A stretch of DNA of 64,000 bases, taken from contig NC_059485.1 of NCBI RefSeq assembly GCF_018139145.2, positions 17,359,698 to 17,423,697 of the forward strand, read 5' to 3'. The translations under genes and the position numbers were made by a program. This stretch comes from Gymnogyps californianus (taxonomy: Eukaryota; Chordata; Aves; Accipitriformes; Cathartidae). Below, piece after piece: positions 11,301 to 24,500 of this stretch. A model generated the notes under the pieces. That model searched no databases. It saw only the letters and a list, made by a program, of their open reading frames with translations, and was not told the DNA's origin. How positions within the stretch are numbered: the first letter of the stretch is position 1; the number at the start of each line of letters is the position of its first letter.

Positions 11301-14300
11301 TCCTGCAGAGAACTCTGACTGCCCTTCCAAAACGCTCTGTGACTGGTTTCCTTTCTCAGAGACCGAGTTAGAGGAAATATCTTACAGAGCAATAGCTCAG
11401 CAAATGCGTATCCTACTTGCACATTTCTTTTAACTTCATGCCACTAAATATACATATTTAGTCTATAGAATTGAATTTACTTCCCTTCCCAGAGGCACAG
11501 CTTTGTCAGCTCTAATGATGAGCTTTTGTTTGACGTTCATAATATTGTACTTCACCGCTTATCTGATGGAGCTGCGCGAAACGATTTAGGGGGGTTCTGA
11601 AATGTGACAACCCACATGATGCTTTTTCAGACTTCACAAACTGCCTTCACGAGGCAGAAGAATATGACATGGGAACTGCGGGCTAGAACAACAGCGTATG
11701 TTAATGCCAGTATAGTTGGTGTAGTCGGGGAGGAGGAATGCTATTTAGAAGTTTGTGGCTTTTATTGTATGCTGTCAAAGGAAAACTTACGGCCTGCAAG
11801 AAAAGGCATCATGGATGCCATGGGTGGAGACTATTGATCCTGTCTGGCTCTGGAAACAGCATAAATATTGGAGGAAAATACGTTAAAACCTGTTTTGTCC
11901 ATCCACAGACAGAAAGGCTCAAGGGAGACAGCCCAGATGCCCCATTCCCTACTTTCTTACCTTAATAAATAGCAGGATCTCACTTTCTGACAAACTTCTG
12001 CGTCCGCATCCTTGCTGACGTGTGCAGCATTCATTCTGAGCTTTGTTTTGGATCCTGGTAACCTCTAGGTGAAAGAACTCATGTTAGGGATTTAAAAAAA
12101 AACAACAACTTTTCTGACTTCTGTTCACAGACTAACAGGTAAGCATTAGAAAATATTTTGGAGGATTGTTACTCCTCCGTGGTTTTTAAAATTAGCAAAG
12201 TATCACGACGCTTATTTCACTTTTCCATCAAAGAAGGGCACAAAGGATTACCTTTGACATCTTTTCCATATGAAGCCACGGAAGCTGAGTAAGTAAGCGG
12301 TGCATTCTTCTCACTTCCTCGGGGTAGCCAGGTTGGGTTTGTGTTCTCTATTTTCACCCTTCTGAAACTGCAGTTCAAATTATCCATATTACTGACATGA
12401 TTTCATATCCCAGGTGAGATGCACAGATAAAATAAGCGAGTAAGCAGTAGAAGATCTTTTTATGTGACTTGGACCTCAAGAGGGAGGATAAAACCTGGCC
12501 CAGCTGAGTGGGAATCACTGGCTCCCACAGGACCGGGATTTTCCTTGCAGGCTTTACGGTTGTCTCATTCGAGCGGCCTTCTGCGCTGAAAGCAAGGCAG
12601 GCTATACCACTTATTTGGCAAAATGTCTGCCACCAGGAGGTGGCTTCGCTCAAATATACATTTCTGTGAGACGAAGACAAACTTAAAATTTATTGCTCAT
12701 TCCATTCATAACCAGAAGTTCTCCTGGCTTGCCAAGCTGCTGAATCAGCTTGGGTACCTCACCCTTGAGTCAGCAGAGCCTGAAATAGAAACTTGCTCCG
12801 TTTCCGAAGAGAGGAAGTACCACTGTTGTCTGCAAATACAGCCACATCTAACGTGCTTTTATAACTACGAATACTCGGTGGAGGAACTTGCATGACACTG
12901 CTTCTTCTTTAAAAAAAAAAAAAAAAAAAGGGCATTTTCTTACTTGAAATAGGGAAAAAAAAAAAGACATTTTCTTACTTGAAATAGGAGTGTTAAGATT
13001 GCTCTGCATGGGGCTGTCTGGGTGTGGAAGCACCAAGGAGTAAACAGCAGGAGCAGGACTGTACAAGTGGCAGTCGTTGATGTCCCCCAGACTAGCCCAG
13101 CACCAAGCTCCCACTCCATCTACTTCCAGCTTCTCAGGACATTCAGATTAGGGAGACAAGGGACAGGCTGCAACCAGGCTCAAGCAAAGTCTTAAGCCAT
13201 TAAGAAATGGTGGTGAGAAGGCAGGGTAGAAGCTAGAAAACACTGACTGGAGATCAGCTACAGCGGTGCTCATCCAGGATTCCCAAAGTAGAGCTGAGTC
13301 ACTCTCGCTGCCGTGCCGTAACTCCGCTTTATAGCACAGCGTAAAATAGCAAGAAACAGTGAAAATGACCAACAGTTGCAGTCAAATAGTGGGAAGTGAC
13401 GCTGTAAAGTCATCAGCAGGACTTCCGTGAGTAGGTGGAAGGCAGTGAAAAGGCATATAAAAATAGTCCCTATGTGATATAAATTAGGGAGGAGTTTCTG
13501 TGGCTCCAAGTCAGGCCAAGACGCAGAAAAATAATCATAGTGTTAATTCACCCGTTCTGCCCTTCTCAAGGTGCTCAGCTTTTCATCTTGCAGATGCAGC
13601 ATCAGTGATTTTTAGCATCCTACAAAAGGAGGCCCATTAAAAAGCAAGTTGCCGGGGGCTGTCAAGCAGCGGCTTGTGGTGTGCCACCCGCCCGGGAATG
13701 CTCCTGGTTTTCCCTTCAGGCATGCTGCCGGCCGCTCTCACGCTCCTCCTGCTCCAAGCAAATGGCTGCCGCTGGCGCTTCCGTCACAAGTCTGCTGAAC
13801 TGGCTTTGCCTTCCGTAAAGAGCAGGCCGTTCCACGGGGCAAACGAAAAACCAGTAACCCCTTTCGAACCCTGAGCAGATGAGATACGCAAGCATTACTG
13901 GGCTGAGGGAAAAAAAACCCTGTGCCTTAGGGAAAGTGCAGATGTATTTTCCTTTCTCTGGAACCTTTCCCTCCGTCTCCTCCGAAAGAAGGGCTGGGTG
14001 CCCACGTGCTGTTCTCCTGTGCCGCAGCGCGACCGGCTCCCCTCCAGCCGTGAAGATCTCGTACGTGATCCGTTACCTGTGTAACATCACAGCTTCTGTG
14101 ATCTTGCAAAATAAGGTTTATGAAGCCAACACTATAGAGGAACAGAAAATAAAACCTTTCTATTCTCACAGCTCACTTATTTAGACAACCTGTCTTGATA
14201 GCAGTTTCTGTGGGAAGATCCTGATGGATAGGGGAGTTCCCTTTTACGGGAGCAGCACAAGGACCCTCAGAATGAAATTATTCTCAACTAGTCCAAGTGT

Positions 14301-16900
14301 TCAGAACTAAACTACCCTAAACTGTTCCTATAACCTTGCAGGCAAGTTTCCTCCTAGGGTGACACTTGGTACGGGATTTTGCTGCAGTACTATGGAGGAA
14401 ACGATAGAGATGCGGAAAAATCGTCATTTCTGCAATGGGTGTGAACGTTGCAACACACAATTTTAGCATTTTCTGATTTTTGCAACGGTGCAGTTGCAAA
14501 TCGCAACGCATTTTATATTTAGCGTTTTGGATTATTCGACCAAAAAGAGATGGGGATGAGACTTTACCGGCACAATTACAGGCTTATGCCATCATCTGGT
14601 GCCCGTGCCGCAGGTTGGGAAGAAAGACCTGCTGCAAATCCACAGAAAACCCTAGCTGGGGGATTGTGAGTGCCGCAAGGAATTACACAACGTAAAACTT
14701 AGTAAAACATTTGCTGTGCACGCACCAAGCCCTCTTTAAATTTAGGTTTCTGGGGGGAAGAGAATTGCTGTGGCATTTTTGTGGCTTGATCCCTTGTCTC
14801 GCTTGATTTGCGACAGCAAGGTGACCCTGAGCGCTGCTGAGCTGGGAACGGCTGCGGGGACAGCCGTCGCTGCCTGAGCTGAGCGTGACAGAGCGTTCCC
14901 AACCGCATCCCGGAATAGTTTCACTTTCTCTTCCCCTGGCTCAGGCTACAACTACAAATCTGTTATTCTGCGCTGTGGGTGCCAGAATCATTTAAAAAAA
15001 TAACCCAACTCAGTAATAGTGGATTTTGGGTGATTTTCTTTTTTTGTTTTTCCCAGAAAGGGTAGAAGAGAGCGTTCTTCTCAGCTGTACCTGAGATTTC
15101 ACCTGCATGGCTGCAACTCCAATGCTGTCTAGGAATATAGATGATCCCCACTACTCCAACCGGAGCAGATATATCTGAGCAATTTAGCAACGATGTGACA
15201 AGCATGAAGTGGAAGGCATTGAGAAAGTCTTATATTGATTTTTAATTTGTATTTAAGGTGGTTTCTACACACTTGGGTTCTATAAGCACAGAAAGAGCAC
15301 ACTTCTCCTGTCTGCAAACACAGGAACCAGTCATTATTTCAATTTATTGCTGTGGTGGTAGGTTTAAGCCTTTGATGAAACACGAAGAAATTATACAGGG
15401 CAATTTGACCCCTGCTACGTTAGTGTGGTGACTGAAACTGGGGTGGCCCAACGCAGTCCACTGGTTCTACTGCTAGGTGAAATATTTCGCATTTGTGTTG
15501 CTTAAAAACTGATTTCGTTCTAAACCGGTCGCTGCTGCACTTCACTCTTTATGATTTAAAGGTTTTATTTACACTGCACAAAGAAAAGGCTACAGTAAAA
15601 GGTTATTGTTGGGGCTTCAGAATCAAGTACTTAAAAATTACAAAAAGACGACGTTAATTTTAGCATTTTGACACTCTCAGATAATATCCACGGAGTGCTT
15701 GATGCTCGCTGAGTATTCAGGACTGTTGCTGGGCTATCGATGGACCGTGAGTGCAAAAAGAGCAGCGAACACCTTCCGAACAGTCAGGTTTCAAGTTGAG
15801 CGTGAATGCGTGTTTCTGCCACGCACCCAGTTCTGTTTCCAGGGAACAAGATGGGAAGAGATGTTGCTGAAAACACTAATACAAAACGCTTTGGCAGAGG
15901 TGGTTATCGCATCTCCTCGTCATTTTTACCTATGCTGCTGCCCTGACAACTGTGGTGTATTATGGAAATAAAATGTGGAGTCACTCAGGTCTGAGTTCTG
16001 CTGTTTGGGGACTAGACAAATGCATTCAGTACCTTTGGATGGAGGTAAGAGAAAGTGCGTGCTTCTGCAGCGAAGGAGAAATATCCGTCCTGGGGTACTG
16101 AAAACACAGCAAATGTTTGTTAAAAGGGTGAGTTGGGAGCAAAACACAGGATGCAAGGAAAGGCCGTCGAGGGAGGAATTCCGTTCAATCCAGCAATTAT
16201 TGGCTAGATGCACTCAGGATTTAGGAACGGGGCCCTAATCCTTTTATAAAGCAGGAATCTCCTAAAATTGGATCATGGGAGTACTGACGGTCACACTTGA
16301 GAAGCAAAAATCAAATAACCCTCGTGCTTCATGGCACGTGCTAAACTCTTAATGAACACAGTCAGGAAAAACCATAACCCATCCCAGGCTTTTTGGTAAT
16401 TTCCCACCAAAGGTTTCCTCCAGGCTGCAGCTTTCGGAGGCTCTGTGTGATTTGTACCTGCGAGAACTGCTCGGATGTTGTGTTTCGGTAGATTTAGACA
16501 GCTGAGTTATTTACCGAAGGATATCTCTAAAAGGGAATTTGCTGCAGACCGAGTTGGCTGCTGCGCTACTATGTGTGACCCCGTCTTGTCACCGCATGCC
16601 TGAAACTGTCCCACATATTGTCTGCTAATTTGGTAAATTATTTCCTAGAACACTTAGAAAACAAAACAAGGAGCTGAAATTGCCTCTCAGTATTTCTTCA
16701 GTCCAAACAAACAAAACAAACAAGCAGATTGTGTGTCTTATGTGTCTAGTCAAAACATCTCCGTTATTAATATTAAACTCCTGGGTGCCTGGAGAACCTG
16801 CTCCTGAAGAAGCTACAAAGCTGAAGCGCGGCTGAAAATATTCAAAAAAACTTATTCCGCCATCCTCAGCTGATGTTTCAGCAGCAAGAACAGCCTCCCC
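8371..16900. other. Intergenic DNA upstream of ADCY9, no gene seen
   Basis: Mixed to AT-rich sequence. No open frame longer than about 240 codons occurs, and none that I examined resembles a known protein or has a convincing exon chain. Homopolymers occur (C run near 11040-11054), with a short CAAA-rich stretch near 16706-16726. AT-rich blocks (8890-9130) could hold conserved non-coding elements, but that cannot be judged without alignment. Confidence 0.6.
12911..12989. repeat. Poly(A)-linked tandem duplication (about 36 bp)
   Basis: Two copies of a unit containing CATTTTCTTACTTGAAATAGG, each preceded by a run of A (18 then 11). Likely produced by slippage or unequal exchange anchored in the A tracts. 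No gene overlaps it. Confidence 0.85.
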
Positions 16901-17165
16901 TCTCCCCTGTCGTGACGGGCCGTGCCGTGCGGCAGCAGGGCTGTGCCACCGCGCTGGTGCGTACGTGGTGCTGACCGCCGGCTCGTGGGCTCGCGCCTCC
17001 CGCGAGGGCTTCGCCTCTCCCAGCCGGAGTGCCTGGGCTTCTGCGAGGACCGCTGAAGGACGTCACACGCTCCTGCGGATCCCCGCAGTCGTTTCGGGAG
17101 GCGAAGACACGTGGCCGCAGAGAGAGAAAAGGCTCCGGCCGCACACCGGGAAAGTGGGGGCTGAG
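16885..17165. promoter_or_regulatory. Isolated CpG-rich patch
   Basis: About 280 bp of GC- and CpG-rich sequence inside AT-rich intergenic DNA. It could be an orphan CpG island, meaning an enhancer or an unannotated non-coding RNA promoter. No coding exon is recognised beside it. Confidence 0.35.
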
Positions 17166-20100
17166 AAGCGGGTTTATTGTGCGAAGCGGCTTTTTCCTCT
17201 CTGCTCGTTTCTCCTCTTTTACCATCCTCATTTCAGTGCCTTCCTCAGCTTTGGCTCCGTGGAAGAGCAGGGAAAATATTCTATTCCCCTTTCACAGTTG
17301 TAATACATATTTATTAAATCCCATTTTCTTATAACCCAAATAATGATTGCCATGTTTTATTTTTTATCTGGACCATTTAAGCTCTTAACGAAGGATTTGC
17401 CCTTAATCTGGATCTCTTGCTTCCTTTTCTTGTTGCATTCGGTTCGAACTCAAGGCACCCGCCATATTCCTTTAGAGGCAGTTTGTCTTGAACGGCGGTG
17501 CGTTCATTTTCAACCAGGTTTTTCATCCTGCCCTGTCTTACCTTCACAGCCGGGCTGCTTAGACCAGGAGGCACCGAGTTCATCGCTTCGCTACAGCCTC
17601 CAACTTCTTCTTACAAGCCAGAAATGCGGGCAGGCCTCTCGGAGAGATTAGCATCTTCCTAACCTCAGCCAGACTGCAAACCAGCCCGCAACCCACCTTC
17701 TTCCCCTAAACGAGCAGCGTGCTTCGCTAACCACGGAAACTTCAGCAACACCCAGTCGCTGCCTTGCTTTTCCCAGCCAGGCAAGGCACGGCAGCGACGA
17801 TTTGGCACCGTTCACGGGTGGATGTCGCTCTCTTCGAGAGAACAGAGCTTAAGCCTGGAGCCCGCCACTTCTGCGCCGCTCAGCGTCCCAGAAGAGGATG
17901 AACACGTGGAGTTTTGGAGCTGAGGTCTTATTTAAATTATATATTAGGCTGCAAAATTAACACCCCATTTTAAAGGATGCTCCCAGTGCCTACAGATACT
18001 GCTTTATTTAACAAAAGCAGCCAAATCTACCGGACTGTCGTGCCGGAGGACTTTATGTATGGCAAATAATAACTGTCTTTAATTAGCTTTATTTACACAA
18101 TAGATGTCAACATTGAACTCTCTAAATGAAAAGGGCAGAATGTCCTTAGTGGGAAATGTGATTTTTGAAAGCCTAACAACTTAAAAACAGCGGGAAGATT
18201 TTTGCTTAGGCTGCCTGGGGAGAAAAATCACCTCTGGCTCAACAAAACAGGAAGAATTTCAAGCCCACAGCAGAAGTTTTTCAAGAAACTAATGAAAATG
18301 GAGGATTATAGTTTGAACTGTTTTGCAATCGCTGGCCTCAATCCTGCAGACACTTTTCACACGCACTTAACTTCAGATACGTGGTTAGTTTTGCTGACCT
18401 GCGATGGGATTATTTGCACGTGGCGATATAAGTACGTGCCTGAGTGTCTACAGAGCGGAGTTTAAACTATAGCATTTGTTACCGAAAAAATGACATTAGG
18501 TCAAGGTCTCCATAATTGGCTCATTGAGATTCTTTATGTTAGGGAAAAAAAACCTGAGAAATTCAAGAATTAAGATTCCTGAGGCAGTCTCAGATCTGCT
18601 CCCTGGTGTGAATAGGATCTTTTGTTGTGCCGGATCACGGCATTGGGCCACAAAACTTATTTAGCAGCTATTAAAAAAAAAAATGACCACCTTTATATAG
18701 TTTGAATCTGCTGCTCATAGGAAGACATTGTCTGCATTTCTTTCCACTCTCTAATGTATATCAAAGCTAAATAAAGTATGTTTGGCCACTAGCTGAGACT
18801 GAAAGGTTTCCCCTCATCGATGGGAAGCAATTCATTGAAAAAAAATTATTTCTTAATAATTTTTTTAAAAATTCTTTTTTAATTTTCTTTTTTTATAACA
18901 TGGGAGTATATTCTGCCTGCCATGAAGCGACTTGTTGAAACCCCCTGAAACAGGAATAAATCACCTCTGCAAACTGTCGTTCTGCCGTTTATCGGCTGGT
19001 TTCTGTGCAGAAGCCAAACTGCCATTAAGCTGACTCACAGTTTGGCATTTTCTGTTTATATACAAGATGACGATGTTTGCAAGCAATGGGAAAAAAAAAA
19101 AAATGTCGTTCATCAGCACTGCGGTCCCGGCAAAGTCTTTCCCTTCTCTGCCACCGCAGCAGAGCCCAGGGACGTGGCCGGAGCCCCGGTCCGGCGCGGG
19201 GACCGTTCCCGTCGCTCTTTGCCATCCGGCGCCGAGTGAAGCCGGGGCGTTCCCGCAATCCCCGGCGTTTCATCCCAGACCCATTGCTCGGGTCCTGCCG
19301 TGTCCCCAGCCAGCCGGGCTCTGGGGCTGCCAGAGTCCCAGATCCACCCGAATTTAGGCACGCCTGGTGCTCCCCCATCCCTCCCCGTCCACCCTGACCC
19401 TCCGATTGAGCCAGTGCGATTCTGCCAGCATCCTTTGTGGCTCTGAGAAGCCAGCTTCGGCTCTCAGGACACTTTTTACATGATCTTTATCACACTAGGT
19501 CCAAAATATTCAACACAGTGTTCCTGGCAGCAGTATCTTACTTGCCGCAGGGTTTATTTTCCCTCGCTGCCCCTCTTTATCTCCAACTCCCTCACCCTAA
19601 GTCTTATCTTGGTTTTTTTTGCCTTTCCCCAGGCAATGTCAGGGGTTTAAGGACCTGCTGTGGAAGGGACGGGGATGCTGGCCATGCTGTTTCTAACCTG
19701 CCGTGGTGTGGCATACCTGGCTCTCCGTCGTTGCCGCCCTGACCTGTCTCTCCTGGCATTCCCTAGATTTTAACCACGGCTTCTGGCCGTGTCGCAGTCC
19801 CGTCAGTCACTGGGGAGAGGCAGAGGAGGGTCCCCCTTTGGCCCCCGCCGGCGCGGCTCCTCTCAGTGTCCTCTGGCAAAGGCTGACCCATCGCCACCGG
19901 CCCCGCATCCCGCCCCGTGGCATCCTGCCTCGTCCTTTGCCAGGGGAGAACTGCAGCCGGAATAAACCAGGCGGACACCTCCGTGAGAAAACCCTGTCCC
20001 GGGATGCAATAACGACCCCCCCTCCAGTTCTTCTTTGCCCCATGATCGCACGTGTCGGCACGGCTCTGCTGCAGAGCTCGGGGCTGTGCCGGGCCCTGCG

Positions 20101-23100
20101 GGATCGGTAGCCAGGGCTGGCTCTTTGGGAGCGTTTGGCTGAGGTCAGTCACCGTTGAGTTAAGCAGGAGCAGGTCTCAACTGCTGAAAATCCCATCCAG
20201 ATCTGCTGCAAGGTGGAAACAAGTTGTGAAACGCTTTATATCGGGCCAGCAGCAACCCTTCATCAAGCAGAGAGCACCAAACGTTCCGTTTTCTGCCGAT
20301 GGAGAAGAGGAGCGCTCTGCGGGCAGCCCCAGAGTTCCTAAATACCTCTTCATGGTTTCTAAAACTCTTCAGTTTTCTGCTTGAATGCAACAAAAAGATT
20401 TGTTGAAGCAGGATGAAATGTTTTGTCTGGGGGTGCTGGCAAGCATGGTGTGCCGCGGCGCTGCCTATTCCCGGCGTCCCCGGGGGATCTGGGGTCCGGC
20501 AGCACCTCCTGGCTGTGCCGTGCTCCTCTGGCTGATGAAGATGATGGGGCCGAACCAGAGGGACCGCCTGGCTTCACAGTGCCAGCAGGGACCTGGGCAC
20601 CTCTCCTGCATTTCCCCAGGTCCCATCACCTCTCATCACAGCGTAAGCAGGTACCGAGAGCAGCCGGGTGGGTTGAGGAGCCTCTCTGTGCCCCACTAAT
20701 GATTTTACTGGGGCGTACCGTGCTCGTGTACCCGGCTTTGCTGCCAACTGCCCTCCCTGGCAGAGCTTTAGCATTTCTCTTTGTCCGGGTACAGCTTGCA
20801 CCCTGCCCTGGCGCCGGCTGCAAAGGAGCAAAGGAGCGAAGAGAGCATCGGGGACCAGCTAGGTGAGCAAGTACCCGGAGCGCAGCCTTGAGTTTGGCCG
20901 GGGCTGGGGCTGCAGCTGCAGCTGACACAGAATTTCCATGGGTTGCAATGGGTCAGAGGCAGCTGGGGCTCCTTTCCTCCCTGCTCGAGCCCCCGCCGTC
21001 GGGAGCTGCGGGCAGGATTAAGGAGAAAAAGCAACGTACGGGTCATGGGAAGAGGGAAAACAGAAGCAGCTCGGCCAGCCGAAGAGGAAACGGTGGGACA
21101 CAGATGTCTGTGGAAAGCTGAAGCCACTTACAGAGGATGCGTTTACTCGTATTTCCTTCCACTATGGCTTAATTGCAATGTTTTTTAATGACAGGTAGGA
21201 CAGGAGCTGGGCTTCTGCCTAAACACTTCTCCATCCTGCATGAGAGCGCTGAATTTAATATTAACAACAATTAATCACAGCTACCAGGAAGCACCCGGCA
21301 GCGTTCCCCGTCCCTGGGAGTGCTCGGTTCCCATGCTCGGCCCCATTAATTCCCATCTCCAGGCAAACGGCACTGGAGAGTTGCCGGGAAGCAAGGGGCT
21401 TCCCTGTCCTGCTGAATTTAGATCCAGAGTTGAAGCGGCGCCGGCACCCCCTTCCCATCCCCTCTGACAGCCCTTGCTGTGAATAAGGGGTGGTTTCAGA
21501 CGCCCCGTGTCTCTCCCGTGGGTAGGAAAGGGCCGCTCGCCAGCAGCTCGCCCACCTGGGTTTCATTTTCTCTCCCTGTGTCCCGAAAGGCGGCTGGGAT
21601 AATTCCAGGTCACAGCAGGCTGGCTCACCTAGGTCGGATCTCAGGTCTGCTGGGACGTTGCTGTATTTTTCCTGTTGTTGCTACCACGCCTCCCTCTCTC
21701 ATTAGTAGCACTAATTGCTCATTGCATATTTTGCATACGTATATTAGTATTTCAGAACAGCTCATTTTTGCATCCGGTAATTGAATGACCACTAATGAAC
21801 GTGTTAGAAAAGGAGCAGCCAAATGAGACAGATAACCCATGCGGGAGTGCTGGGCATATATATAATAATTGCATGGGAATTCACTGTAACGTAGCACCGA
21901 ACTGCCTCCCGTGCTGCACAGGCTCTTGGCCAGGAGAAAGCAGCGTGTGAGCACCCTGCAATCCCTCCGGTCTCTCGTCTGCTTCAAGGGACCCCCCCCA
22001 GGTCCTGGCCCACCACCCACCTCCCTCTTACCTCCTTCGTTTCCAGCATCCAAGCGAGCTTCTCGCTTGAACCACCCACCACCAGCCCTTCATCCCCCCA
22101 TTTTGCAGGGGTTACGTTTGCTGGACACCCCGTGGGGCAAAAATAACCTTCCCAGGGCTCCAGGCTGCCCTGGCTTCTCTGCCTCTTGCCCTGAATGTCA
22201 CCCAGGCGTGCTAAAGCAAACGGTGACCTGTTGGGGCCAATATCCAGGCTTTTCCTATCTCTCTCAAGCAGCCGATCCTTCGGGGCATCACTGGTCCCCA
22301 GCCCGAGGCTCTTCCCAAGGCAGGCATCCCCAGCGGTGGGCTTGCTCCCCATCCTTCACCCTGTCTCCACCGGGAAGGGTCAATGTCACCTGCAAACCCC
22401 AATTCTGGGTCTGAACCCCTTTGCAGCCTGCAAATGGGCGATCCTCCTCCCCTGGGTATCAACCGAGGGAAGTGTCCCCAAAGCACCTGCACGCTCTTCA
22501 GGACACGGCTTTACTTGCCCTCCTGATTCAGTGTCCTGCACATGCATGTCTTGGGCAAAACGTATCGATTTGGGGGCTCTCCGCAGACATAAACTGGCCG
22601 TAGTGCTTTGGCTTGAGGCGGAGGGTGTTCGGCCGACGTGACCTGAAGCCACACGCGGCACATCGACGCTTAATGTCGAAACTCTTCCAGGTCCGAGCAG
22701 CGAAGCGATGACAAAATCTGAGCCCGGCCCCTGCCGCGGCACCCCAGGAAGGGGATGGCCCCGAGGCTGGGGACGGTGTGAGCCAGGGTGCCCTCTGGGC
22801 TCCAGAAAGCTCGAAAGTCCCAAAAAGGAGGGACTTGCATGGAAGGGGTGTTTTGTTTGCTCTGGGGCCTGTAAACGGCGGCTTGAGCCGGTCGGGCAAG
22901 CTGCTGGCAGCGGCGTGGGAGCGGCGGGGAGGGCAGCAGCCCCAGCTCTGTGGCAGACAACCGGGCGGGCGGATTTTGGGGGCCACCTGGGAAGGGAGCG
23001 AGTGGCTTCATAAATGTGCCACAGCCGCTGGGGTCTTGCAATTGCAGCACGGGGCATTTCGGGGGCAAGGTTTGATGGGGTTTTGGCCCCAGCGTCGGGT

Positions 23101-24028
23101 GCATGGGGACAGCAGGGGACAGGCTGGATGGGGACGGTGGCACAGGGAGACCTGCACCGCGCTGCAGGTGGAGCACCGGGGCTCCCCCCCCGGCTCCCAG
23201 CAGACCTCTCCAAAGGTTTTAGGTCCTTTTCCGATGAAACGGGCAATGAATCCCCACATTGCCCATACGCGGTTGCCGCTACCGAAAGGCACGTGCTCTG
23301 CCACGGGGTGGTTCCGGCTGCAGAGGTGCGGAGTTTGGCTCATTACCGCGAGAAGCTCTGGCCTCGAGCTCACAGCAAGAAAAACCGATCTGCTCAGGCA
23401 CCCCCTCCTCGTCTCTCCCTGCAACGTGCAAAGTGATGCCTATAAAACCCCAGAAATCGAATCGACATCATCGCAAACGAGTCACTGGGCTCTGGGATAT
23501 TTTCATCCCTGAAATGCAGCGATGCCGCCGAGGGCTTGAGGTCGTGGAGGGCAACCAAAGGGGACCGTAAACCCCTTGGCTTGTGTTTGAATATTGGCAA
23601 TGCCACCGCCGGGCTTTGCGAGACCTTTGGGAAACCTGCTTGAGGCTCCCCTTGGCGGGAGCACCCTGGGTGCAAACAGGATCCGGCCGCCACCGGGCTC
23701 TCGGCAGCACCAGTGGCTCTTCCCCAGTAATGTCTCTAAGATAAATGTTTGTCTTTTCCGTCCAAGAGATACAGCAGAGCCGCTGCCAGCACCACGTCTC
23801 AGTGGAATCAGTTTTCGTTCTGCCAGGAGCGTTACCGGCTCATGATTCACATCTTCACAGCAGCTTTGGAAGGAAAATGTGCTTCTCGCCAGGCAGGCCT
23901 TCACACACGTCAAGATGCCACAGTTTTTCCAGACTTTCCAAAGGAAGCCACGGCCAAGCGAGACATTCCTTCTCCTCTTCCAGCTTTCTTGGAACAACCT
24001 TCTTTGATTAGCGAGCGAGACAGATAGT
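17166..24028. other. Intergenic DNA, no gene seen
   Basis: Composition alternates between AT-rich blocks (17930-18130, 18840-18900, 21690-21880) and GC-rich blocks (19120-19340, 22700-23000). The open frames are unrelated to proteins I know and overlap one another on both strands, as expected by chance in GC-rich DNA. Confidence 0.6.
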
Positions 24029-24033
24029 TGGAA

Positions 24034-24051
24034 AGACAGACAGACAGACAG
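24034..24051. repeat. GACA tetranucleotide microsatellite
   Basis: Four to five GACA units just before the minisatellite that starts at 24161. Confidence 0.85.
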
Positions 24052-24160
24052 GCCAGGCAGTAGGGTTATAATAAGCAGTTTGCATGAGCCCCGCCTCTGG
24101 TGGGATGGTGCCTCCATCCGCCTCTCGCTGGGTGGCTGCTGAGAGCCCCTGCTGTTCGCC

Positions 24161-24500
24161 GTGGTCCCTGACCCCCTGCCCTCCTCCATGGCCCTCAACC
24201 CCCTGCCCTCCTCCATGGTCCTGGACCCCCTGCCCTCTGCTGTGGTCCCCAAGCCCCTGCCCTCCTCCATGGTCCCTGACCCCCTGCCCTCCTCCATGGC
24301 CCTCAACCCCCTGCCCTCCTCCATGGTCCTGGACCCCCTGCCCTCTGCTGTGGTCCCCAAGCCCCTGCCCTCCTCCATGGTCCCTGACCCCCTGCCCTCC
24401 TCCATGGCCCTCAACCCCCTGCCCTCCTCCATGGTCCTGGACCCCCTGCCCTCTGCTGTGGTCCCCAAGCCCCTGCCCTCTGCCGTGGATCCGGAGCCGG
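24161..24500. repeat. Higher-order minisatellite, 27-bp units in 108-bp blocks
   Basis: Three consecutive 108-bp blocks (24161-24268, 24269-24376, 24377-24484), followed by a partial unit. Each block consists of four related 27-bp subunits that share CCCCTGCCCT. The blocks appear essentially identical, while the four subunits inside a block differ, so recent amplification acted on the 108-bp block. As both periods are multiples of three, reading frames stay open across it on both strands, giving artificial proteins with nine-residue repeats of the PLPSS type. I do not regard these as genes. Confidence 0.93.

Noticed and set aside
17430..17460. GGTTCGAAC box resembling a tRNA T-loop
   Set aside because: No A box at the right distance and no cloverleaf stems could be drawn.
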